Of a DNA stretch of 64,000 nucleotides, positions 46,601 to 54,217 are shown piece after piece. Every line of letters starts with the position of its first letter. Position 1 is the first letter of the stretch. Origin of the DNA: BJGV01 sp965205785 (lineage in GTDB: Bacteria; Pseudomonadota; Gammaproteobacteria; Burkholderiales; Nitrosomonadaceae); the NCBI GenBank assembly GCA_965205785.1, contig OZ242188.1, positions 372,001-436,000 on the forward strand. The letters run 5' to 3'. The position numbers and the translations under genes are program-made. Below the pieces are notes generated by a model. It had not been told where the DNA came from and made no database searches. It saw nothing but the letters and a program-made list of their open reading frames with translations.

Positions 46601-47653
46601 CTCCCAAGGTTGAATATAGTCAGGAATATGTAAGTTTGAGACTGAGAAGCCAGTTAATCCAGCTCTTGGCTTTGCACCTCGACCAGTCGCTCCTTCGTCA
46701 CGAATCTCTCCTCCTGCTCCAGTGGCAGAACCCGGATAAGGAGATATAGCAGTGGGATGATTGTGGGTTTCTACCTTCATCAGAATATGTGTATGCTCCA
46801 CGGAATATGTGTAGCAATTTTCTTTCTCCGGATAAAAGCGAGCAATTTTGGCCCCTTCAATAATAGAAGAATTATCCATATAAGCTACTACCGTGCCTTG
46901 TGGATGCAGTTCATGAGTATTACGTATCATTGAGAATAACGACTTAGACTGAGGCTTACCGTCTATCACCCAGTCTGCATTAAAAATTTTGTGGCGACAA
47001 TGTTCTGAATTAGCCTGAGCAAACATCATCAACTCCACATCGGTAGGATTACGTCCAATTTGTGAATAATGATCTGAAAGATATTTAATTTCGTCAGAAG
47101 ATAAAGCAAGACCCATTTCATTATTAGCTTGTTGCAGCATCTCTAATGTATCTACCTGTATATCAACTATGTTCAGAGGAACAGGATCTATATACCGAAA
47201 TAAGTTTTCTGCATCACTAAATGAGTCAAATACTGCTTCAATCATTCGGTCATGAATCAATGGTAGTAACAAGGCTCTCTCTTCAACTGAAAGCCCCTCT
47301 CCGGACGATTGGATATAAAAGGCTATGCCACGCTCTAATCTTTCGATCATCTCTAATCCACATTGATGGACAATATCAGTTGCTTTTGATGCCCAAGTGG
47401 AAATGGTTCCGGAACGAGGTAAAACTAGTATTAATTCGCCAGAAGAAGGCGTATTCTCCTGTGCTGCTGTACCATAGGTAAGCAACTTTTCAAGAATAAA
47501 AGTTTCATTTTCCCGCAAACTACGCACTTCTGAGCAAAAATGCCAATACTCGGCAGAAATGTGGGAAACTTGTGGGGCAAATATTTTGATTGCGTCTGCT
47601 AATTTCTCCAGACGAAAGGGAGATAGTGCACTACCCCCACGGAATCGAAGCAT
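43649..47653 (-). CDS. purL: Phosphoribosylformylglycinamidine synthase
   Basis: PurL converts FGAR to FGAM using glutamine in de novo purine synthesis. The 1334-residue length is that of the large, single-chain proteobacterial form. The N-terminal PurS-like part is followed by the synthase core (HCRHKIFNADWVIDG, KVETHNHPTAISPYPG, GAGGEIRDEGATGRGA). The C-terminal glutamine amidotransferase domain has Cys in LGVCNGCQMM and His/Glu in MPHPERVFR. It is complete and appears monocistronic, divergent from nnrDE. Confidence 0.98.
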   Translation of the reverse strand: MLRFRGGSALSPFRLEKLADAIKIFAPQVSHISAEYWHFCSEVRSLRENETFILEKLLTYGTAAQENTPSSGELILVLPRSGTISTWASKATDIVHQCGLEMIERLERGIAFYIQSSGEGLSVEERALLLPLIHDRMIEAVFDSFSDAENLFRYIDPVPLNIVDIQVDTLEMLQQANNEMGLALSSDEIKYLSDHYSQIGRNPTDVELMMFAQANSEHCRHKIFNADWVIDGKPQSKSLFSMIRNTHELHPQGTVVAYMDNSSIIEGAKIARFYPEKENCYTYSVEHTHILMKVETHNHPTAISPYPGSATGAGGEIRDEGATGRGAKPRAGLTGFSVSNLHIPDYIQPWERYKESGKIHSYGKPSRISSALQIMLEGPIGGAAYNNEFGRPNLAGYFRTFEELVRNEMRGYHKPIMLAGGIGHISSHHSFKEEFPSGALLVQLGGPGMLIGLGGGAASSMDTGDNEENLDFNSVQRGNAEMERRAQEVIDRCWQMERTGRNPILSIHDVGAGGLSNALPELLHGSRRGGDIDLRKVPLEEHGMSPMQIWSNEAQERYVLTILPESLELFREICKRERCPFAVVGEATEKEQLSVTDSIFDNHPVDMEISVLLGKSPKMKREDTHIKKLSVPLNMTELDLKECVYRVLRLPVVADKTFLISIGDRSVGGVTVRDQMVGPWQVPVADVAVTAMGYQTYQGEAFAVGEKAPIALLNPASAARMAVGEAITNIAATLIENIEEIKLSANWMAAAGHPGEDAGLFDAVHAIGMELCPQLGISIPVGKDSMSMKTVWEEKYDNMQCSTRKEVTSPLSLIISAFARVTDVRKTLTPQLQTDFGETELILIDFGAGRCRLGGSALAQVFKQIGDIAPDLVDSDDVEKLKGFFSAIQQLNKENKILAYHDRSDGGLFSTLCEMSFAGHVGISVNLDQLCFDVLANDVDGYEMKQEILSGRFLERTISVLFNEELGAVVQIRTEDHHNFMKIISEAGLSDVCFVIGSLNSSDEIQFTRNNKPIFAEKRTELHRVWSETTYEMQKLRDNPACAQQEYDLRLDASDPGLQVKLSFETDNDIAAPYIQKGVRPRIAILREQGVNGHVEMAAAFDRAGFLATDVHMSDIIERRTSLKDYKGLAVCGGFSYGDVLGAGEGWAKSILFNHFVHDEFAAFFKRADTFALGVCNGCQMMSNLHELIPGAENWPHFVRNKSEQFEARFVSVEIQKSSSLFFGGMAGSILPIVVSHGEGYAEFTNKEKFEATQALVTMRFVNNYGKSTETYPLNPNGSPTGIAGMTTPDGRFSILMPHPERVFRAIQHSWYPKNWHEDAPWMRMFRNARKWVG

Positions 47654-47748
47654 TAGATAAAATGTAACATTGAAATAGAAAACATAATTTTACACGAGAA
47701 GGCTCACTATCCACAGTCTTAAAAGCAGTTACCCTGATAATTAATTAC

Positions 47749-49248
47749 ATGAATAAAAACACCCCAATCTATCTCACTACTGAAATCCGTAAAATTGAAC
47801 AGCTTGCTACTGATTCTCTCACTTCTACAAGTTTAATGGAAAAAGCCGGTCTGGCAGCAGCAAAAGTGGTGCGGGATAAACTCCTAACCAGTGAAAGAAA
47901 TAAAGTTCTGGTATTTGCAGGTCCTGGTAATAATGGTGGTGATGCTTTTGTTGTTGCTCGATATCTACGAGAATGGTGGTTCAAAGTCACCCTGGTATTT
48001 ACGGGAGTTCCCGCCGAATTATCTGAAGATGCAAAGAATGCAATGGATGCCTGGATTGCTTCAGGTGGCAAGATATTTTCTGAAATTCCAGCTAAAAATG
48101 ACTGGAATGCAATAGTAGACGGATTATTTGGTATTGGCCTTTCACGAGACCTGGAAGGCCAATACTATGAACTGATTCATGTGATAAATCACATGAATCT
48201 GCCTGTACTTGCACTAGATATTCCTAGTGGTCTGAGTAGTGACAGCGGTCGGATATGCGGCTCAGTAATTAATGCCAAAATCACTGTTACATTTATTGGC
48301 TTGAAACCCGGTCTTCTGACCCACCATGGAACGGAATATTGTGGAGAAGTTATTTTACGTAATCTTGATATTGATACATCTGCTCTGTTAAAACCTCAAT
48401 CATGGATCTTAGATCAAAATTACGTATGCAAATTACTACCACCGCCCCGCCTTGCTAACAGTCATAAAGGTATGTTTGGTAGTGTCGGAATTATTGGTGG
48501 TTCAGACGGAATGACAGGTGCAGCACTCCTTGCAGGAACAGCAGCGCTAAAATTAGGTGCGGGGCGTGTATACCTTGGCTTGATTACTGACAATGAGCTT
48601 GGAGTTGATCCGATACAACCCGAATTAATGTTCCGTTCTCCTCATGAGCTATTTAAGATCGATCATCTAAACTGTCTAATTATTGGACCAGGGTTAGGAA
48701 TGAATTCTGATGCTTATTTCTGGGTTGACTGTGCACTTAAATCTACCAAAGTATTAGTGCTGGATGCTGACGCATTGAATCTTATTTCAGCTAATCCGAA
48801 GCTTGCAAATATATTAATTAACCGTAAAGCACATACTGTACTTACACCCCATGCTGCGGAAGCCGCAAGAATTCTTGGTATCTCTTCTACTGAAGTTCAA
48901 AATAACCGTGTAGAAACAATAAAAAACCTGGCGGAACGTTTTAACTGTTATGCGGTACTAAAGGGTGCAGGTAGTATATGTGTGCTACCCGACGGAAAAT
49001 ATTACATAAACACTAGTGGCAATCCGGGTCTGAGTAGTGCCGGAACAGGTGATGTATTAACTGGCATTATTGGTGCTCTGCTAACACAAGGGATAATTAT
49101 GGAAAATGCACTGTTACTGGCAGTTTTCCTGCATGGCGCTGCTGCAGATGAGCTACTAGAGCAAATAGGTGGTCCGGTAGGGATAACAGCATCAGAAATT
49201 ACGGATGCTGCTCGCGGATTATTAAATCAATGGGTTTATAACCCGTAG
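47749..49248 (+). CDS. nnrDE: Bifunctional NAD(P)H-hydrate epimerase / ADP-dependent dehydratase
   Basis: This 499-residue protein repairs hydrated NAD(P)H. Residues of about 1-215 are the YjeF N-terminal epimerase domain (FAGPGNNGGDAFVVARYL). Residues of about 225-495 are a ribokinase-like dehydratase domain (KGMFGSVGIIGGSDGMTGAA, VLTPHAAEAARILG, SSAGTGDVLTGIIGALL). The usual fused form in proteobacteria is about 490-510 residues. The neighbouring genes downstream are the NDK-domain protein and the DNA glycosylase. Confidence 0.96.
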   Translation: MNKNTPIYLTTEIRKIEQLATDSLTSTSLMEKAGLAAAKVVRDKLLTSERNKVLVFAGPGNNGGDAFVVARYLREWWFKVTLVFTGVPAELSEDAKNAMDAWIASGGKIFSEIPAKNDWNAIVDGLFGIGLSRDLEGQYYELIHVINHMNLPVLALDIPSGLSSDSGRICGSVINAKITVTFIGLKPGLLTHHGTEYCGEVILRNLDIDTSALLKPQSWILDQNYVCKLLPPPRLANSHKGMFGSVGIIGGSDGMTGAALLAGTAALKLGAGRVYLGLITDNELGVDPIQPELMFRSPHELFKIDHLNCLIIGPGLGMNSDAYFWVDCALKSTKVLVLDADALNLISANPKLANILINRKAHTVLTPHAAEAARILGISSTEVQNNRVETIKNLAERFNCYAVLKGAGSICVLPDGKYYINTSGNPGLSSAGTGDVLTGIIGALLTQGIIMENALLLAVFLHGAAADELLEQIGGPVGITASEITDAARGLLNQWVYNP

Positions 49249-49367
49249 ATCTACAGTTTTTCCATGTATACTACTCGGTTTGATTCTGATGCCTGCTCTA
49301 AATGCAACTTTAGCAAACTACAAATGAACATTGTAAAAGAAGAAGTTAAATAATTAAGGAAAATCTT

Positions 49368-50096
49368 ATGGATGAAAGCAAACTCGAACAGACTCTCGTG
49401 CTCATTAAACCGGATGCACTTAAAAATTCTTCAACAGGCTATATCCTTTCTACGCTTTCAGAATTTCACACAGGATTGCATTTATGCGGAGCCAAGGTCG
49501 TAAATGTTAGTAGAATGACTGCCGAAGAACATTATGCTGAGCATCGAGAAAAGAATTTTTTTCCTGAGCTTTTGGAATATATCAGGGGTCGTATTCACTA
49601 TGCTGCTGAACCAATGAAGCAAAGAGTAATTGCAATTGTCTATCAAGGCCCGGATGCAATAAAAAAGATACGATCGATTGTAGGTCCAACGAATCCCCTC
49701 GAAGCCAGAGTTAAAAAACCAGGATGTATCCGTTCCCTGGGAACAGTAGTTCCTCTCAAAGATACTGAAAATAATGTAATTGGTGAACGCATGGATAATC
49801 TTATCCACGCTTCTGCAACAGACGATGATGCAGAACGAGAAATCAAACTCTGGTTCAAACCGAATGATATACCGCCGTTAATGCATGCTTATCCTTCGGA
49901 GTCTAGTAAGAATTTTTACTACTTGAAAGAAAACAAACTCTCTACATCTTATGAGCCAGATTGTGTATGCATTCTTGCCTCTGGGGATATTGCCTGGAAG
50001 TCTGATCTAGAAGCATTACAACAACTGAGCAATGGTGCTTCATCATCAGTATCTCTTGAATCTGTTGTGGCCAAATATCTCACAAATGAAGACTGA
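49368..50096 (+). CDS. Divergent nucleoside-diphosphate-kinase-domain protein with C-terminal extension
   Basis: This 242-residue protein has an NDK fold in residues 7 to about 160. It shows LVLIKPDALKN with Lys14, SRMTAEEHYAEHREKNFF (canonical HYxxH region), VGPTNP, and NLIHASATDD with His147 at the catalytic phosphohistidine position. It lacks the compact 140-residue form, having a small insertion before the His and an approximately 80-residue C-terminal extension of unknown fold. As the canonical ndk is broken in this genome region, this is the likely NDP kinase, if active. A Shine-Dalgarno (AAGGAAA) supports the start. The glycosylase gene follows after 11 bases. Confidence 0.85.
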   Translation: MDESKLEQTLVLIKPDALKNSSTGYILSTLSEFHTGLHLCGAKVVNVSRMTAEEHYAEHREKNFFPELLEYIRGRIHYAAEPMKQRVIAIVYQGPDAIKKIRSIVGPTNPLEARVKKPGCIRSLGTVVPLKDTENNVIGERMDNLIHASATDDDAEREIKLWFKPNDIPPLMHAYPSESSKNFYYLKENKLSTSYEPDCVCILASGDIAWKSDLEALQQLSNGASSSVSLESVVAKYLTNED

Positions 50097-50107
50097 GCAA
50101 AAATTTT

Positions 50108-50629
50108 GTGAGATATCCGCAGAAATCATTAATTAAAAGTTTTGCTCCAATTGAAGATTCAAAAGCTAATATCCTTATTCTGGGAAGTATGCCCAGTAAG
50201 ACGTCTCTGTTAACAAAACAATACTACGCACATAGTCGCAATGCTTTCTGGTCAATTATGGGGGATTTAATTGGCGCTACTCAAACTCTTCCCTATACAC
50301 AGAGAATCCAAATACTAAAGTCCAATGGCATAGCACTGTGGGATGTTCTTGCTTCATGTATACGTGAAAGTAGCCTTGACTCTGATATTGATAAAACCTC
50401 GGTATGTCCGAACAATTTCAGACTATTCCTTTCTACCCATAAAAATATTACAGATATTTTTTTTAACGGAACAATTGCTGAAAAATACTTTAATAAGCTT
50501 GCTCTACATATGCTTAAACCTAATTTGATACGCTATACACGTCTTCCGTCAACGAGTCCTGCACATGCAACTTTGACATATAATCAAAAATTAAACGCCT
50601 GGAAAACTATATTACAAAGAAAAATTTAG
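50108..50629 (+). CDS. Uracil-DNA-glycosylase-superfamily enzyme, hypoxanthine (deoxyinosine) glycosylase-like
   Basis: This 173-residue protein has the UDG-superfamily features of the family 6 / Mug-like group. These are ILILGSMPSK at about 25, HSRNAFW, ALWDVLASCIRESSLDSDI, and the C-terminal RLPSTSPAHA in place of the UDG HPS motif. Family members excise deaminated bases such as hypoxanthine from DNA. It starts at a GTG 11 bases after the NDK gene, so they are probably co-transcribed. The substrate is inferred from family resemblance only. Confidence 0.87.
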   Translation: MRYPQKSLIKSFAPIEDSKANILILGSMPSKTSLLTKQYYAHSRNAFWSIMGDLIGATQTLPYTQRIQILKSNGIALWDVLASCIRESSLDSDIDKTSVCPNNFRLFLSTHKNITDIFFNGTIAEKYFNKLALHMLKPNLIRYTRLPSTSPAHATLTYNQKLNAWKTILQRKI

Positions 50630-50646
50630 GAAAAAATACATTTAAA

Positions 50647-51783
50647 TTATTTCTTAAAATTAATTACCGTGCGGATAGACTCTCCTGCATGCATCAGGTC
50701 AAATGCTCTATTTATTTCATCTAATCTCAAATTGTGAGTAATGAAGGTATCAAGCTCATACTCTCCATCCAGATAACGCTGAACATATCCAGGAAGTTCG
50801 GTACGGCCTTTCACCCCACCAAAAGCTGAACCTCGCCATACACGTCCAGTTACCAACTGAAACGGGCGAGTACATATTTCCTCTCCAGCACCAGCAACAC
50901 CAATAATTACAGATTCTCCCCAACCTTTATGACAACATTCAAGAGCTGAACGCATCACGTTAACATTTCCAATACATTCAAAAGAAAAATCCACACCTCC
51001 ACAACTCATTTCTATAATTACATCCTGAATCGGTTTAGTATGCTCTTTTGGATTCACAACATCGGTGGCACCAAGCTGACGTGCAACTTCAAATTTAGCC
51101 GGATTATTATCAACTGCTATGATACGCCCGGCATTAGCCTTTACTGCACCAATTATCACTGATAGTCCAATGCCACCAAGACCAAAAACAGCTACAGTAT
51201 CACCCGCTCCTACTTTTGCAGTATTGGTAACAGCACCCATACCTGTAGTTACTCCACAACCAAGTAGACAAACCTTATCTAACGGTGCGAGTTTACTAAT
51301 TTTTGCTAATGAAATTTCTGGCACCACAGTATATTCTGAGAAAGTTGATGTACCCATATAATGAAAGATAGGCTTTCCATCCTTAAAAAAACGTGTTGTG
51401 CCATCAGGCATCAGTCCCTGCCCCTGGGTTATGCGAATAGCCTGACATAAGTTAGTTTTACCTGACTTACAAAATTTGCATTTTCCACATTCTGGAGTGT
51501 AAAGCGGTATTACATGGTCGCCCATGGAAACACTGGTAACTCCCTCACCTAAAGCCTCGACGATACCACCACCTTCATGCCCGAGAATAGTGGGAAATTT
51601 ACCTTCTGGATCATTTCCGGAAAGTGTATATGCATCCGTATGGCATACGCCAGTGGCTACTATTCGAACTAACACCTCACCTTTTTGTGGCGGCATCAGA
51701 TCAACCTCTTCAACACTCAATGGCTGGCCTGGACTCCATGCAACCGCAGCTCTTGTTTTAATCATTTTTGTATCGTTTCTCAT
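50647..51783 (-). CDS. frmA: S-(hydroxymethyl)glutathione dehydrogenase / class III alcohol dehydrogenase
   Basis: This enzyme oxidises S-hydroxymethylglutathione in formaldehyde detoxification. The 378-residue zinc-dependent dehydrogenase has the catalytic zinc ligands in GVCHTD, GHEGGGIVE and GCGVTTG. The structural zinc cluster is CGKCKFCKSGKTNLC, and the cofactor fold is VFGLGGIGLSVI. The start could also be the ATG at 51765, which matches the common family N-terminus (IKTRAAVAW); neither has a strong Shine-Dalgarno. No esterase partner (frmB) is adjacent. Confidence 0.95.
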   Translation of the reverse strand: MRNDTKMIKTRAAVAWSPGQPLSVEEVDLMPPQKGEVLVRIVATGVCHTDAYTLSGNDPEGKFPTILGHEGGGIVEALGEGVTSVSMGDHVIPLYTPECGKCKFCKSGKTNLCQAIRITQGQGLMPDGTTRFFKDGKPIFHYMGTSTFSEYTVVPEISLAKISKLAPLDKVCLLGCGVTTGMGAVTNTAKVGAGDTVAVFGLGGIGLSVIIGAVKANAGRIIAVDNNPAKFEVARQLGATDVVNPKEHTKPIQDVIIEMSCGGVDFSFECIGNVNVMRSALECCHKGWGESVIIGVAGAGEEICTRPFQLVTGRVWRGSAFGGVKGRTELPGYVQRYLDGEYELDTFITHNLRLDEINRAFDLMHAGESIRTVINFKK

Positions 51784-51890
51784 TGTCTAATTCTTTTTAT
51801 TTTAAAAAACCGAATCCCGATATAATCAATAGCAGGAAAAATAAACCTACCTCTACTATAATTATCCACTTTGGACAAATAGGAAATTAA

Positions 51891-52301
51891 ATGCTCTGGA
51901 TAAAATCGCTACATATTATATTCATGGTTACATGGTTTGCCGGGCTCTTTTATCTGCCAAGACTATTTGTCTATCATGCTATGAGTGATGATCTTCCCAG
52001 TATTGAACGTTTCAAAATAATGGAGCGCAAACTATATTATGGGATTATGACGCCCGGTGCAGTACTAACCATTATGTTCGGTATGTGGCTATGGCTAGGT
52101 TATGGTATCTCTGGCAGCTGGCTCCACGCTAAACTTACCTTGGTTGCAATATTGGTTGCCTACCATTTCTACTGCGGCAAGTTACTTACTGACTTCAAGC
52201 TGGACCGGAATCGGCATGGACATATTTACTATCGCTGGTTCAATGAAATTCCAATTGTAATTCTGATTGCAGTAGTAATATTGGTAGTGGTAAAGCCCTA
52301 A
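51891..52301 (+). CDS. hemJ: Protoporphyrinogen IX oxidase HemJ family (UPF0093)
   Basis: HemJ oxidises protoporphyrinogen IX to protoporphyrin IX in heme synthesis at the inner membrane. The 136-residue protein has four membrane helices, the N-terminal WIKSLHIIFMVTWFAGLFYLPR with the conserved His, and a conserved Arg/His-containing segment (DRNRHGHIYYRWFNEIP) before the last helix. Length matches the family. It is divergent from frmA and converges on def. Confidence 0.93.
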   Translation: MLWIKSLHIIFMVTWFAGLFYLPRLFVYHAMSDDLPSIERFKIMERKLYYGIMTPGAVLTIMFGMWLWLGYGISGSWLHAKLTLVAILVAYHFYCGKLLTDFKLDRNRHGHIYYRWFNEIPIVILIAVVILVVVKP

Positions 52302-52316
52302 ATAATTATTTCCTGA

Positions 52317-52850
52317 CTACTCCACCATTAATCTTTGATCTGGAAATAATACATCTGTAAAACCAAATGTACGAAAATCAGTAATGCGCATAGGATAGAG
52401 TATCCCTTGTAAGTGGTCACACTCATGTTGCACCACACGAGCGTGAAACCCATCTACATTTCTATTTATAAAATTTCCATATTGATCGTAACCCTGATAA
52501 TCAATTTTGGAGAAACGAGGAACCATACCTCGCATACCAGGAACACTTAAACAACCCTCCCAATCTTCCTCTGTTTCTTGTGTAAGAGGTTTAATTACAG
52601 GGTTTATAAGTACAGTATAAGGTACATCTTCAGCACCAGGATACCGTACATTCTTTTTCACACCAAATATAACCACTTGTAAATTAACGCTAATCTGAGG
52701 TGCCGCTAGTCCCGCACCATCTTCAGCTTCCATAGTGTCATGCATATCTTGAATCAGAGATTTTAATTCAGGCGTATCAAATTTTTCTACCCTCTCTGCT
52801 ACCTCCAACAAGCTTGCATCACCCATTTTAAGAACAGGTCTAATCGCCAT
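52317..52850 (-). CDS. def: Peptide deformylase
   Basis: Def removes the N-formyl group from nascent proteins. The 177-residue metalloenzyme has all three motifs: GAGLAAPQ (about 44-51), EGCLSVPG with the metal Cys, and HECDHLQG with the metal His pair and catalytic Glu. Its start overlaps the end of the phosphorylase gene by 11 bases. This location, away from fmt/dprA, suggests a second copy may exist elsewhere. Confidence 0.97.
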   Translation of the reverse strand: MAIRPVLKMGDASLLEVAERVEKFDTPELKSLIQDMHDTMEAEDGAGLAAPQISVNLQVVIFGVKKNVRYPGAEDVPYTVLINPVIKPLTQETEEDWEGCLSVPGMRGMVPRFSKIDYQGYDQYGNFINRNVDGFHARVVQHECDHLQGILYPMRITDFRTFGFTDVLFPDQRLMVE

Positions 52851-53586
52851 TGAGTTCTACCACACGTTCAATAATCTTTCGAACACCTATCATTGAATGA
52901 TCTAATACAGCAGAAACATCTTCCAATTGAATAGCATGTTTGTTTGTCCCTCGGCCTGCCGCATAATTTGCTACCACAGCTATAGCTGCATATTGCAAAC
53001 CTAATTCTTTTGCGAGTGCTGTTTCTGGCATTCCGGTCATACCAACCATGTCACCACCTTCACGCTCAAGTTTATTTATTTCAGCAGAAGTTTCCAGTCG
53101 CGGACCTTGCATTGCCGCATAGACCCCCCCATCAATTATTTCCTCATTCTCTAGCTCTGCCGCTTTTATTATGTACTCACGTGTTTTCGCAGAATATGGC
53201 TCTGTAAAATCAATGTGAGTAATAGGCTTCTCAGTATCTTCAAAATATGTAAACTTTCGGTCGTAGGTATGATCAATAATCTGGTCAGGAATAACAATTT
53301 TCCCGGGAGTCAGATCTGAGCGAATACCACCCACTGATGCAACCGATATTACCCGAGAAGGACCTAGCGAATTTAATGCCCAAAGGTTGGCGCGATAATT
53401 CACAGCATGAGGTGGAATATTATGTCCAGGACCATGACGAGCCAAAAATACAATTTCATATTTATTAATCTTACCAAAAGTAAGAGGACCTGATGGCTCA
53501 CCATATGGTGTCCTTACTATTTCTCGATGAGATATCTTAAGACAGGAAAGTTGTGCCATGCCTGAGCCACCAATTATTGCAAACAT
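52840..53586 (-). CDS. S-methyl-5'-thioinosine / methylthioadenosine phosphorylase
   Basis: This 248-residue purine nucleoside phosphorylase (MTAP/PNP type) cleaves methylthio-nucleosides made from polyamine synthesis. It shows IGGSGMAQL at the phosphate loop, RHGPGHNIPPHAVNYRANL, YAAMQGPRLETSAEI and MVGMTGMPETALAKEL. Proteobacterial homologs of this length are often methylthioinosine phosphorylases; I cannot separate the two specificities from the sequence alone. The gene lies between hpt and def, a small purine-salvage group. Confidence 0.9.
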   Translation of the reverse strand: MFAIIGGSGMAQLSCLKISHREIVRTPYGEPSGPLTFGKINKYEIVFLARHGPGHNIPPHAVNYRANLWALNSLGPSRVISVASVGGIRSDLTPGKIVIPDQIIDHTYDRKFTYFEDTEKPITHIDFTEPYSAKTREYIIKAAELENEEIIDGGVYAAMQGPRLETSAEINKLEREGGDMVGMTGMPETALAKELGLQYAAIAVVANYAAGRGTNKHAIQLEDVSAVLDHSMIGVRKIIERVVELNGD

Positions 53587-53628
53587 ATTTTATGTGATAT
53601 CAAGATAAAAAATTATAAAAATACAACC

Positions 53629-54174
53629 TTATTCTTTAACCGCATAAATTGCGGGTAAATTTCTCCATGAGCCATATATATCCATTCCAAATCCAAAAAC
53701 ATATCGATCAGGTAGTGTAACCCCCACAAAGTTAGCTTTAATAGGTTTTGATTTACCAATATCCTTATTTGCAAAAACAGCACTGTAGAACGCCTTCGCA
53801 CCACTTTCCATTATACGTTCACGAATTGAAGCAAGTGTAATTCCCTCATCAAGAATATCATCCAATACTAACACTACTCTATCCTTTACACTTGTATGAG
53901 GCACCACTTTCCAATCAACTTTTCCACCTTTAGTTTTATCGTTATAACGAGATACATGTAAATAATCGAAACTAAGCGGAAACTCCAGCAATGGTAATAA
54001 TTGTCCGGTAAAAACAACTGCTCCACCCATTACACTTAATACCAGCGGGTATTGCCCGGATAGCGAATCAGTGATATCTGTAGCTAATCGCTGTACGGTT
54101 TCTGATACAACTGCCGCTGAGTATATCTGCTCAGCAGTATCGAGTACTTGTCCTGCTTCTTCTGAAGTAAGCAT
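53629..54174 (-). CDS. hpt: Hypoxanthine-guanine phosphoribosyltransferase
   Basis: Hpt recycles hypoxanthine (and guanine) to IMP or GMP using PRPP. The 181-residue protein has the PRPP-binding loop VVLVLDDILDEGITL (about 96-110), the flexible loop around LHVSRYNDKTKGG, and a C-terminal VGVTLPDRYVFGFGMD segment that contacts the base. It is of normal length. It lies upstream of the phosphorylase whose product is a free purine base, a plausible salvage pair. Confidence 0.93.
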   Translation of the reverse strand: MLTSEEAGQVLDTAEQIYSAAVVSETVQRLATDITDSLSGQYPLVLSVMGGAVVFTGQLLPLLEFPLSFDYLHVSRYNDKTKGGKVDWKVVPHTSVKDRVVLVLDDILDEGITLASIRERIMESGAKAFYSAVFANKDIGKSKPIKANFVGVTLPDRYVFGFGMDIYGSWRNLPAIYAVKE

Positions 54175-54217
54175 AAAAACGTTGCGTATATTGATAATCT
54201 AAATACATAGTATCCTC

